A stretch of DNA of 64,000 nucleotides. Source: Streptomyces spiroverticillatus. Its GTDB lineage: Bacteria > Actinomycetota > Actinomycetes > Streptomycetales > Streptomycetaceae. Of this stretch, positions 28,656 through 37,181 are shown in pieces. Made by a program: the position numbers and the translations under genes. Position 1 is the first letter of the stretch. Each line of letters starts with the position of its first letter. The notes beneath the pieces were generated by a model. That model worked only from the letters and a program-made list of their open reading frames with translations. It made no database searches and was not told the DNA's origin. The stretch spans positions 283-64,282 of the forward strand of contig BMUX01000022.1 of assembly GCA_014650415.1 (NCBI GenBank). Reading direction: 5' to 3'.

Positions 28656-30425
28656 GTGGACGCGCACAGCCGTGGGGCGGACGAGATCGACCCCGCCGAC
28701 CAGTGGGTTCTCAACCCGCACACCGGCAACTACGAACTGCGACTGGACAATTCCGCAGGGTCCGCACAGGCAGGGTCCGCACCGGCAGGGTCCGCCCGCA
28801 ATGCCGGGCAGCCGCAGGGCAGTCCGCGCGGCCAGGCCCCTCGCGGCCGCGGCGGCGAGGGTGCCCCGCGCCGTGACGTGCCCGCCCAGCGGAGCCGCGG
28901 TGGCGGTTCCCGCGGCAACACCCCGCGCGGCGACAACACGGCGCCGCAGGCGGGGCGTCGCAAGCGCAAGCAGCCGAAGAAGGGCAACAAGCGGGCGCTG
29001 AAGATCACCGGTGGTGTGGTCGGTTTTGTCCTGGTGGCGGGCTCGGCCGGTGCGTGGGCGCTGTACAACCACTTCAACGGCAACCTGAAGTCCGTGGAGG
29101 TCTCCGGCGGTTCGGGCGGCTTCAAGAAGGACCAGGCCATCAACATCCTGGTCATCGGCACCGACAAGCGCACCGGCGACGGGAATTCGGGCTACGGCGA
29201 CAAGAACAGCCCCGGTCACGCCGACACCACGATCCTCTTCCACGTCTCCAAGGACCGGACGAACGCGACGGCGCTGTCCATCCCCCGCGACCTGAAGACG
29301 CGCATCCCGGACTGCCCGACCAAGCTGGACGACGGCTCCGAGAAGGTCGTCCCGGGCAGCACCTTCGAGCGGTTCAACACCAGCCTCGGCCAGTCCGACC
29401 GCGACCCCGGCTGCACGATGCGCACGGTCAAGGAGATCACCGGGCTGACCGTCGACCACTTCATGATGGTCGACTTCAACGCGGTGAAGTCGCTGACCAC
29501 GGCGGTCGGCGGAGTGGACGTCTGTGTCGCCAAGGACGTCAACGACAAGAAGTCGCACCTCAAGCTCAGCAAGGGCAAGCACACGATCCAGGGCGAGCAG
29601 GCGCTGGCCTTCGTGCGCACCCGGGGCGCGTTCGGCACCGGTTCGGACCTCAGCCGCATCCAGACGCAGCAGCAGTTCCTGGGCGCGATGCTGCGGAAGA
29701 TGAAGTCCAGCGAGACGCTCACCGACCTCGGCAAGCTGTACGACCTGGCGGACGCGGCGACCAAGGCGCTCACCGTCGACTCGGGCATCAACGGCCTCGG
29801 CAAGCTGAAGTCCCTGGCCACCGAGGTCGCCCAGGTCGACCCGAAGAACATCACCTTCACCACGCTGCCGGTGATCGACAACCCGGCCGAACCGCCGAAC
29901 CAGCGGGCCACCGTGGTCGTCGACAAGCCGAAGGCCGAGGCCCTCTTCTCGATACTCCAGTCGGACACTTCCCTCACCGAGGTGAAGAAGAAGGAGAAGG
30001 CCGAGAAGAAGGACCAGCAGGCGGCCCTGCTCAAGGGCGAGAAGGCCGCCGCCGAGGACGTCCGCGTCGACATCTTCAACGGCAGCGGAACGGGCGGCGC
30101 CGCCCAGGAGACGCTGACCTGGCTCCAGGTGGAGAAGGGCATGAAGCTCGCCACCAACGGCGGCAACTCGCCGGACCCGGACACCGCGAAGACCGTGCTG
30201 ACGTACGGCGAGAACCAGGCCGACCAGGCGCGCGCGCTCGCCGCGGTCATGGGCCTGCCCGGTTCGGCGCTCAAGCCGACCGGCGCACAGGCAGGGGCCC
30301 GCGAGCCGATGAAGCTGACGCTGGGCAAGGACTTCAGCGGGGCGGGCAAGCCGCTCGGCGGCCCGGCGAAGGCGCCCGAGGGCATCCAGCAGGCCAACGC
30401 CGGCAAGTCGGTGTGCGCCCAGTAG
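28656..30425 (+). CDS. LCP-family ligase 2 with LytR_C domain
   Basis: A 589-residue type II membrane protein. It starts at GTG 28656 with GGAGG at 28639-28643; upstream in-frame codons look non-coding. The N-terminal motif DQWVLNPHTGNYELRL is a conserved tag on several streptomycete LCP proteins. A basic Gly/Arg-rich stretch, a membrane helix (116-138) and the LCP domain from INILVIGTDKR (162) follow, with SIPRDLKTRIPDC and QGEQALAFVRTRG. A LytR_C domain (VRVDIFNGSGTGG) closes the protein. Probably joins a wall glycopolymer to peptidoglycan. Confidence 0.93.
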   Translation: MDAHSRGADEIDPADQWVLNPHTGNYELRLDNSAGSAQAGSAPAGSARNAGQPQGSPRGQAPRGRGGEGAPRRDVPAQRSRGGGSRGNTPRGDNTAPQAGRRKRKQPKKGNKRALKITGGVVGFVLVAGSAGAWALYNHFNGNLKSVEVSGGSGGFKKDQAINILVIGTDKRTGDGNSGYGDKNSPGHADTTILFHVSKDRTNATALSIPRDLKTRIPDCPTKLDDGSEKVVPGSTFERFNTSLGQSDRDPGCTMRTVKEITGLTVDHFMMVDFNAVKSLTTAVGGVDVCVAKDVNDKKSHLKLSKGKHTIQGEQALAFVRTRGAFGTGSDLSRIQTQQQFLGAMLRKMKSSETLTDLGKLYDLADAATKALTVDSGINGLGKLKSLATEVAQVDPKNITFTTLPVIDNPAEPPNQRATVVVDKPKAEALFSILQSDTSLTEVKKKEKAEKKDQQAALLKGEKAAAEDVRVDIFNGSGTGGAAQETLTWLQVEKGMKLATNGGNSPDPDTAKTVLTYGENQADQARALAAVMGLPGSALKPTGAQAGAREPMKLTLGKDFSGAGKPLGGPAKAPEGIQQANAGKSVCAQ

Positions 30426-30519
30426 GACCGGCATGCCCGGCACTCGTGCCGGCGTACGCCCAAGGAACTCGCGCCGCCGGGTGCGAAACGGAAACTGAAG
30501 AGAAGTGGGTGGGGGCCCG

Positions 30520-32205
30520 GTGGGCAACAGCAGCGTGCATGGGGAGGGGACCCGGGCCCGCAACCTCGGCTGGGACGACAGTCTCTACGAGGGCGCGGAC
30601 TCGGCAGCCCGGTCGTCCGAGGCGGCCGGCGGCGGCCACGGCGGCCGTCGTCGCGGCGGTTCGCGCCGCCGCAGACCCGAGGGCGGCCCCGGCAGGGGCA
30701 AACGGATCCTGCGCTGGGGGGCGATAGCCCTGGCCGTGCTGATCCTCGGCACGGCCGGCGCCGGGTACCTCTACTACCAGCACCTCAACAGCAACCTGCG
30801 CAGCAGCGCCCGCAGCAGCGGCAACGGCCCGGACAAGCCCAAGGCGAACGCCGCCGGGCAGACCCCGCTGAACATCCTGCTGATCGGCTCCGACGACCGT
30901 TCCAACCCGGAGAACGTGAAGCTCGGCGGCGGCAAGGACCTCACCAAGAACCCGCCGCTGGCCGACGTGCAGAAACTGCTGCATGTCTCCGCCGACCGCA
31001 AGCACGCCTCCGTGGTGAGCATCCCGCGCGACACCCGGGTGGACATCCCCGAGTGCAAGGACCCGAAGACCCAGAAGGTCTCCCCTCCGACGAATGGCAT
31101 CATCAACAAGACGCTGGCGCTCGGCGGTCCGAGCTGTGTGCTGGACACCTGGCAGAAGCTCACCAACATCTACATCGACCACTGGCTGATGATCGACTTC
31201 GCCGGGGTGGTGGAGATGTCGGACGCCGTCGGCGGTGTCGAGGTCTGTCTCAACCAGGGCGTGTGGGACAGGCCGACGGCCATGGAGAAGGGCGGCTCGG
31301 GCCTCAAGCTGTCCAAGGGCCCGCACAAGATCCAGGGCGAACAGGCCCTCCAGTGGCTGCGCACCCGGCACGCGTTCGGGAGCGACAAGGGCCGCGCGAA
31401 GGCGCAGCACATGTACATGAACTCGATGATGCGCCAGCTCCAGGGCGAGGACGCCTTCACCAACGCCGGCCGGATCACCTCGCTCGCCGAGACCGCGACG
31501 AAGGCCCTCCAGGTCTCCGACGAGATCGGTTCGCCCAAGAAGCTCTTCGACCTGGCGATGGAGCTCAAGGACGTCCCCTCGGACAGCATCACCATGACCT
31601 CGCTGCCCACGATCGCGGACCCGAAGAACCCCAACGCCCACTACGTCGTCTCCGAGAAGGACGCCGACAAGGTCCTCAGGCTCCTCCAGGACGACATTCC
31701 GTTCGACAAGAACGGCGCCGCCAAGTCCGACGGCAAGAACGGCAAGAAGCCCGCCGAAAAGCCCGCGAAAAAGCCGTCCGCCGCCCCCGGCGAGCTGGCC
31801 GTCTCCGTGCAGAACGGCACCGGCAACGACACCCAGGGCCCCACCCCGGGCCGGGCGAAGGCCGTCGCACAGACCCTCGCCGACAAGGGCTACTCCCGTT
31901 CGGAGGCGAGCCGGGATCCCGTACGGTCCGAGCGGACGACGGTGAAGTTCCCGAGCGCCGAGCTGGAGGGTGACGCGCAGGCCGTCGCCAAGGCGCTGGG
32001 GCTGCCGGCCTCGGCGGTCAGCAAGTCCACGGACGTCTCGGGCGTGACCCTGGTGGTCGGCGCCGACTGGCGCACCGGCTCCTCCTACCCGAAGGCCGAG
32101 GTGCCGAAGGCGGGCGACGTCCCGGAGTCCGCGGAGGCGGTCAAGGGCGACGACAAGGGCTGCATGGACGTGTACGGCCCGTACAAGTGGAACGGCAAGG
32201 ACTGA
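30520..32205 (+). CDS. LCP-family ligase 3 with LytR_C domain
   Basis: A 561-residue type II membrane protein. The GTG at 30520 is preceded by GGGTGGGGG and gives the start GNSSVHGEGTRARNLGWDDS; a GTG at 30505 is the alternative. The membrane helix is at 66-86. The LCP domain starts at LNILLIGSDDRS; the acidic motif usually reading SDTMM is ADVQKLLH here, an unusual but Asp-retaining variant. SIPRDTRVDIPEC and QGEQALQWLRTRH are normal. A LytR_C domain (LAVSVQNGTGND) follows near residue 430. It begins 94 bp after LCP 2. Confidence 0.92.
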   Translation: MGNSSVHGEGTRARNLGWDDSLYEGADSAARSSEAAGGGHGGRRRGGSRRRRPEGGPGRGKRILRWGAIALAVLILGTAGAGYLYYQHLNSNLRSSARSSGNGPDKPKANAAGQTPLNILLIGSDDRSNPENVKLGGGKDLTKNPPLADVQKLLHVSADRKHASVVSIPRDTRVDIPECKDPKTQKVSPPTNGIINKTLALGGPSCVLDTWQKLTNIYIDHWLMIDFAGVVEMSDAVGGVEVCLNQGVWDRPTAMEKGGSGLKLSKGPHKIQGEQALQWLRTRHAFGSDKGRAKAQHMYMNSMMRQLQGEDAFTNAGRITSLAETATKALQVSDEIGSPKKLFDLAMELKDVPSDSITMTSLPTIADPKNPNAHYVVSEKDADKVLRLLQDDIPFDKNGAAKSDGKNGKKPAEKPAKKPSAAPGELAVSVQNGTGNDTQGPTPGRAKAVAQTLADKGYSRSEASRDPVRSERTTVKFPSAELEGDAQAVAKALGLPASAVSKSTDVSGVTLVVGADWRTGSSYPKAEVPKAGDVPESAEAVKGDDKGCMDVYGPYKWNGKD

Positions 32206-32228
32206 TCCGTCGTACGTACGCGGAAGGC

Positions 32229-32253
32229 GGCCCGGCACCTCGTGTGCCGGGCC
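32229..32253 (+). terminator. Terminator hairpin after LCP 3
   Basis: GGCCCGGCAC (32229-32238) and GTGCCGGGCC (32244-32253) form a perfect 10-bp stem with the loop CTCGT, 24 bp past the stop. No T tail is seen. Confidence 0.6.
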
Positions 32254-32409
32254 GTCGCGTTGGCGGGCCGTCGCGTCCACGGGCCGTCCCGTTACCGCGA
32301 ACGGGGGACAGCCTCGCGCGGCGGCCGGTGAGGTCCGCCGGGCTGGAGATCGTATCGGCATACGGTGCGAGGCGATCCCCGTCCTGTGCCCTCAGCGGAG
32401 GTGTCCCCC

Positions 32410-33870
32410 GTGCCCGTGCCGCCCCGTCAGCCTGCCCGACGCCGCCCGCAGCACCCCCGCGACAAGCGCCGCAAGCAGGACGAGCGGCCGCACTGGGGAC
32501 TGCGCGCGGCGACCACCCTGTCCGTGCTGGTGCTCGCCGCCGGCGGGATCGGGCACGCGATGGTGACCAGCATGAACACCGGGATCGACCGGGTCGACCC
32601 GTTCAAGGACATGAAGAACCGGCCCGAGGCGGAGCCGGGGCGCGGCATGAACATCCTCCTGGTCGGCACCGACGGCCGCGACAAAATCACCAAGGAGGAG
32701 AAGGAGAAGTACCGGCTCGGCGGCGCCCCCTGCCACTGCACCGACACGATCATGCTGGTGCACGTCTCCGAGGACCGGGACCGGGCGAGCGTCGTCAGCC
32801 TGCCGCGCGACAGCTACGCGGAGATGCCCGAGCACACGGACGAGACCACCGGCGACCACCACCGCTCCCACCCGGTCAAGATCAACGCGGCGTACGCGGA
32901 GGGCGGGCCGAGCCTGACCACGCGGACCGTCGAGCACATGACCGGCGTGAAGATCGACCACTACCTGGAGGTCGACTTCACCAGCTTCATGAAGACGGTG
33001 GACGTGCTCGGCGGCGTCGACATCTGCACCACGACCGCCCTGAAGGACAGCTACACGGGCCTGGACCTGACCCCGGGCACCCACCGGCTCGGCGGCGGCG
33101 AGGCCCTCCAGTACGTGCGCTCCCGGCACATCGACGGGGCCTCGGACCTGGGCCGGATGCAGCGCCAGCAGCGCTTCCTGGCCGCCTTCATCGCCAAGGC
33201 CACCGACGGCGGGGCGCTGCTCAACCCGGTGAAGTTCCGCGAGGTCGCCTCGACGCTGCTGGGCTCGGTGCGGGCCGACCAGGGCTTCGGGACGAAGGAG
33301 ATGCTGGCGCTCGGGCAGGCGATGCGGGGCTTCACCCCGGCGTCCTCGGAGTTCACGTCGGTGCCGATCGGGGAGATGAGCTTCCCGGTGAAGGGCATCG
33401 GCTCGACCCTGAAATGGGACGACGCCAAGGCCAAGAAGCTCTTCCAGACGCTCCGGGAGGACCGGCCGCTGGGCATCCCGCGCCCCAAGAAGGACCGGGC
33501 GACCCCGGTGGACGTCTCCCCCGAGCAGATCCGGGTGCAGGTCGACAACGGGACGCGCACGGCGGGCCTGGGCCGACGGGTCGACGCCGCGCTGAAGGCC
33601 ACCGGCTTCCGCACCACGGGCGCGCCCGGCAACGGGGTGCGCCGGGACCTGGCCCGCACCCTGGTGACGTACGACCCCCGCTGGGACCGCAGCGCCCAGT
33701 CCCTGGCGGCGGCCCTGCCGGGCTGCGAGCTGAGGCCGGTGCCGGGGCAGGGCGGGCTGATGCGGGTCACGGCGGGGGCGGACTACCGGGGGGTGACTCC
33801 GGTGCATGCGCAGGACGAGTACCAGGGCGAGTTCGGGGTGGTCACCGGGGACCAGGTGGTGTGCCCGTAG
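32410..33870 (+). CDS. LCP-family ligase 4 with LytR_C domain
   Basis: A 486-residue type II membrane protein. The GTG at 32410 is set by GGAGG at 32397-32401, 8 nt upstream; earlier in-frame starts lack a site. A short basic N-terminus, membrane helix at 33-52, and the LCP domain from MNILLVGTDGRD follow. The insertion GGAPCHCTDTIMLVH carries two cysteines before the acidic motif. VSLPRDSYAEMP and GGGEALQYVRSRH are present, then LytR_C (IRVQVDNGTRTAG). The mature extracellular part resembles S. coelicolor LCPs involved in teichulosonic or teichoic glycopolymer attachment, but the polymer is not known from sequence. Confidence 0.93.
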   Translation: MPVPPRQPARRRPQHPRDKRRKQDERPHWGLRAATTLSVLVLAAGGIGHAMVTSMNTGIDRVDPFKDMKNRPEAEPGRGMNILLVGTDGRDKITKEEKEKYRLGGAPCHCTDTIMLVHVSEDRDRASVVSLPRDSYAEMPEHTDETTGDHHRSHPVKINAAYAEGGPSLTTRTVEHMTGVKIDHYLEVDFTSFMKTVDVLGGVDICTTTALKDSYTGLDLTPGTHRLGGGEALQYVRSRHIDGASDLGRMQRQQRFLAAFIAKATDGGALLNPVKFREVASTLLGSVRADQGFGTKEMLALGQAMRGFTPASSEFTSVPIGEMSFPVKGIGSTLKWDDAKAKKLFQTLREDRPLGIPRPKKDRATPVDVSPEQIRVQVDNGTRTAGLGRRVDAALKATGFRTTGAPGNGVRRDLARTLVTYDPRWDRSAQSLAAALPGCELRPVPGQGGLMRVTAGADYRGVTPVHAQDEYQGEFGVVTGDQVVCP

Positions 33871-33910
33871 CGGCCGTGGGGCTGCGGGGCCTGCGTGAGG
33901 GCCCTGCGGC

Positions 33911-34459
33911 CTAGTCGTTGAGCCCCTCCGCCGCCCGCCGGTCCCGCAGCTCCTTGATCGCGCGGCGGCGGGCGAGGCGGTGGGTGCGCCGGATCTGCGC
34001 CTCCTGGTAGCGCCGCTTGTCGCGCTCCGTCTCGGGGACCACCGGCGGCACGGGGCGCGTCTTGCCGTCCGCGTCGACGGCGGCGAAGACCAGGTAGGCG
34101 GAGCCGACCTGCTGGGCGGGGGTGGACTCGTTCCACCGCTCGGCCAGGACCCGTACGCCTATCTCCATGGAGGAGCGGCCGGTCCAGTTGCACTGGGCCT
34201 TCACATGCACGAGGTCGCCGACCTGCACCGGCTCCAGGAAGACCATCTCGTCCATCGAGGCCGTGACGGCGGGCCCGCCGGAGTGGCGGCCGGCGACCGC
34301 GCCCGCCGCGTCGTCCACCAGCTTCATGATCACGCCGCCGTGCACCGTGCCCAGCAGATTCGTTTCCGCAGCGGTCATGATGTGGCTGAGGGTGGTGCGG
34401 GACGCGGAGGTGGGCTTGCCCGGAATGGGATCTTCCGGGGTCTGGGCCTGATCTGTCAT
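33911..34459 (-). CDS. Acyl-CoA thioesterase (hotdog fold)
   Basis: A 182-residue cytosolic thioesterase of the YciA/BFIT-like hotdog family, hydrolysing acyl-CoA to free acid and CoA. Motifs are NLLGTVHGGVIMKLVDDAAG (hotdog helix with the catalytic Asp) and ASMDEMVFLEPVQVGDLVHV. The C-terminal 40 residues are strongly basic with ERDKRRYQEAQIRRTHRLARR. The ATG at 34459 follows AGAGGG. It interrupts the LCP series and is divergent from LCP 5 across 107 bp. Confidence 0.9.
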   Translation of the reverse strand: MTDQAQTPEDPIPGKPTSASRTTLSHIMTAAETNLLGTVHGGVIMKLVDDAAGAVAGRHSGGPAVTASMDEMVFLEPVQVGDLVHVKAQCNWTGRSSMEIGVRVLAERWNESTPAQQVGSAYLVFAAVDADGKTRPVPPVVPETERDKRRYQEAQIRRTHRLARRRAIKELRDRRAAEGLND

Positions 34460-34566
34460 GCCCTCTACTTTATGCGCGGGCTCATTGACACAGCTCTGCA
34501 ACAGCCCTGCCCCGATTCCCCACCCGCCCTGTGAGCCTGCCGCCCCCTGCCCGCACACTTGTGGGC

Positions 34567-35862
34567 ATGAGCGACTGGCCCAGTGCACGAAACGACGACC
34601 GCGACAACGGGTACGGCCGTGGCAGCGCGAGCGCGCAGCCCGAGGGCCCCCGGGTGATGCGGCATGTGCAGCGCGGCCAGGTCCCGCCCCCGGCGGGCCG
34701 CCGCCCCGCGCCGCCCGCCCCTGCCGTACCGCCGCAGCAGGCGCAGGGGTACGACGACTACGCGTATGGGCAGCAGGGGGGCCGGCGCGACGACGGCTAC
34801 AACACCGGCCAGGTCTACGGCGGAGGCGGCGGCCGGGGCGGCAACGGCGGCGGCCCCGGTGCCACCCGTGGCCCGCGCCCCGCGCCGAACTGGGGCCGCC
34901 GGATCAAGATCGGCGCGATCACCGTGGTCTCCGTCGTCGCGATCACCTCGGTCGCCACCTACTTCTGGGCCGACTCCAAGGTCCGCCGCGAGGTCGACCT
35001 CTCCAAGGTCATCGACCGGCCGAAGGAGGGCGACTGCACGACGTACCTGGTGGTGGGCTCCGACAGCCGCGAGGGCATGACCGCCGAGGACAAGAAGCGC
35101 CTGCACACGGGCTCCGCCGAGGGCAAGCGCACCGACTCCATGATGATTCTGGCGTCGTGCAGCAGCGGCAACACGATGATCTCGCTGCCGCGCGACTCGG
35201 ACGTGGAGATCCCGTCCTTCGTGGGCTCGGAGTCCGGCAAGCGCTTCGAGAACCAGCACAAGCGCACCAAGCTGAACGCCGCGTACGCCACCGACGGCCC
35301 CGAGCTCCTGGTCCGTACCGTCGAGCACAACACCGGCCTGCGCATCGACCACTACGCGGAGATCGGCTTCGCCGGCTTCGCGAACATCGTGGACGCGATG
35401 GGCGGCGTCGAGCTGGACATCCCCAAGGCCTTCAAGGACAAGAAGTCCGGCGCCGACTTCCAGGCGGGCAAGCAGACCCTCAACGGCGAGCAGTCCCTCG
35501 CCTACGTCCGCACCCGGTACGCCTTCGCCGAGGCGGACCTGGCGCGCACCAAGAACCAGCAGAAGTTCCTGGCCGCCCTCGCGAGCCAGGCGGCCTCGCC
35601 GGGCACGCTCCTGAACCCCTTCGCCCTCTACCCCACGCTCGGCGCGGGCCTGGACACGCTGATCGTGGACAAGGACATGGGCCTGTTCGACCTGGCCGGG
35701 ATGTTCTTCGCGATGAAGGGCGTCAGCGGCGGCGAGGGCAAGTCCATGAACATGCCCAGCAGCGGCTTCCGCAACGGGAACGTCGTCTGGGACAAGGAGA
35801 AGATGCGCCAGCTGGTCAAGCAGATCCAGAACGACGAGAAGGTCACGGTCACCTCGAACTGA
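34567..35862 (+). CDS. LCP-family ligase 5
   Basis: A 431-residue type II membrane protein. The N-terminal 105 residues are Gly/Tyr/Pro/Gln-rich and disordered; the membrane helix is at 114-134; the LCP domain starts at TYLVVGSDSRE and includes RTDSMMILAS, ISLPRDSDVEIP, RTKLNAAYATDGP, LRIDHYAEIGF and LNGEQSLAYVRTRY. It has no LytR_C domain and ends soon after the LCP fold. Its ATG (34567) lies opposite the thioesterase start, and a strong terminator follows its stop. It is the most divergent of the five paralogues. Confidence 0.93.
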   Translation: MSDWPSARNDDRDNGYGRGSASAQPEGPRVMRHVQRGQVPPPAGRRPAPPAPAVPPQQAQGYDDYAYGQQGGRRDDGYNTGQVYGGGGGRGGNGGGPGATRGPRPAPNWGRRIKIGAITVVSVVAITSVATYFWADSKVRREVDLSKVIDRPKEGDCTTYLVVGSDSREGMTAEDKKRLHTGSAEGKRTDSMMILASCSSGNTMISLPRDSDVEIPSFVGSESGKRFENQHKRTKLNAAYATDGPELLVRTVEHNTGLRIDHYAEIGFAGFANIVDAMGGVELDIPKAFKDKKSGADFQAGKQTLNGEQSLAYVRTRYAFAEADLARTKNQQKFLAALASQAASPGTLLNPFALYPTLGAGLDTLIVDKDMGLFDLAGMFFAMKGVSGGEGKSMNMPSSGFRNGNVVWDKEKMRQLVKQIQNDEKVTVTSN

Positions 35863-35879
35863 CCGCACGCCGCTCCGGT

Positions 35880-35920
35880 ACGGGGTGGAGGCGTCCCCGC
35901 GCGGGACGCCTCCACCCCGT
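35880..35920 (+). terminator. Perfect 18-bp terminator after LCP 5
   Basis: Arms 35880-35897 and 35903-35920 are exact reverse complements with the loop CGCGC, 17 bp past the LCP 5 stop. Confidence 0.85.
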
Positions 35921-36077
35921 TCGCGTACCCCCGAACGCCACACCCGCCGCGAACCCCCGGCGCTCCCGTGCCACGGTGGCCGTACCTGCCCGATCCGCCG
36001 TACCCACGGCCTGCGGCACCCGCCGTGTCCCGCCGTACCCGCCGTCGCCACTGCCGTCGCAGAACCGGAGCCCCGTC

Positions 36078-37178
36078 ATGGCCCTGCTACAGGACGACCC
36101 GCAGCACACCACCCCCGCCGTGGGCACTCCCGACCTCGTGACGGACGCCCCCTCCGCAGAGCCTGCTCCCTCCGAGGAGACCCTGGCCCGGGCCCGGGAG
36201 CTGCTTGCCGCGCATCCCGTCGCCGACGGGCACAACGGGCTCGCCCGGGCCATACGGTCCGCCCCCTGGTCCGACATAGAGCTCGGCGAGTCCACCCTGG
36301 ACACCGACATCCCCCGGCTGCGCGCGGGCGGCGTCGGCGCACAGTTCTGGTCCCTGCACCCGGGGCCCTCCGACACCGGGTGCGCGGTCAGCGGCGTACT
36401 GGAGCACATCGATTACGTACGGGCCATGGTCGGGGCGTATCCGGAGGCCCTGCGGCTGGCGCTCAGCTCGGGCGAGGTCGGCGACGCCCGCTGCTGCGGG
36501 CGGATCGCCTCGCTGCTCGGGCCCGCCGAGGCCCCCGCGATCGGCTCCTCGCTCGGCACCCTGCGCGCCCTGCACGCGCTGGGGGTACGGGCGCTCACCC
36601 TGACCGGCACCGACTGGGCGCCGCCCACCGGGCTGACCCGCTTCGGCCAGGAGGTCGTACGGGAGATGAACCGCGTCGGCATGGTCGTCGACCTCAGCGG
36701 CACCACCCCCGAGACGATGCGCGCCGCCCTGACGGTCTCCCGCGCCCCCGTCGTCCTGACCCGCTCGGGCGCGCACGCCCTCACCCCGCACCCGGCCAAC
36801 GTGCCGGACGACGTCCTCTCCGCGCTGCGGGAGAACGGCGGCCTGTGCATGGTCCCCTTCGACGCCGCCCGCACCGGTTCCTCGGTGCGCGACGTCGCCG
36901 ACCACCTCGACCACGTCCGCTCCCTCGCGGGCCCGGGATGCGTCGGGCTTTCCGGTACGTACGACACGGGCGCGGCCCGTCCGGGGGCGCTGCGGGACGC
37001 CGGTTCCTACCCGTACCTGATCGCGGAACTCCTGGACCGGGGCTGGCCCGAGGCCGACCTCGCCCGGCTCACCTGGGAGAACCTCCAGCAGGTGCTGCGG
37101 GACGCGGAGTTCACCGCCAAGGCGGCCCAGGAGCGGCGCGGCCCCTCGACGGCGCGCATCGAGGAGCTGGACGCGTAA
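36078..37178 (+). CDS. Membrane-dipeptidase homologue lacking the metal ligands (pseudoenzyme)
   Basis: A 366-residue M19 dipeptidase-like protein. Alignment by eye with the intact paralogue at 41628-42812 shows the fold is kept (VGAQFWS, REMNRVGM, NVPDDVLSALRENGG, LDHVRS), yet five of six metal ligands are changed: Asp to Gly54 (DGHNG), bridging Glu to Ala150, His to Gly208 (VDLSG), His to Arg229 and Asp to Thr294 (SGTYDT). Only His52 remains. The frame is complete with a CGGAG site, so it is a gene rather than debris. Probably a binding or regulatory protein for D-amino dipeptides or wall peptides (inference). Convergent with ugd, 3 bp apart. Confidence 0.85.
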   Translation: MALLQDDPQHTTPAVGTPDLVTDAPSAEPAPSEETLARARELLAAHPVADGHNGLARAIRSAPWSDIELGESTLDTDIPRLRAGGVGAQFWSLHPGPSDTGCAVSGVLEHIDYVRAMVGAYPEALRLALSSGEVGDARCCGRIASLLGPAEAPAIGSSLGTLRALHALGVRALTLTGTDWAPPTGLTRFGQEVVREMNRVGMVVDLSGTTPETMRAALTVSRAPVVLTRSGAHALTPHPANVPDDVLSALRENGGLCMVPFDAARTGSSVRDVADHLDHVRSLAGPGCVGLSGTYDTGAARPGALRDAGSYPYLIAELLDRGWPEADLARLTWENLQQVLRDAEFTAKAAQERRGPSTARIEELDA

Positions 37179-37181
37179 GAC

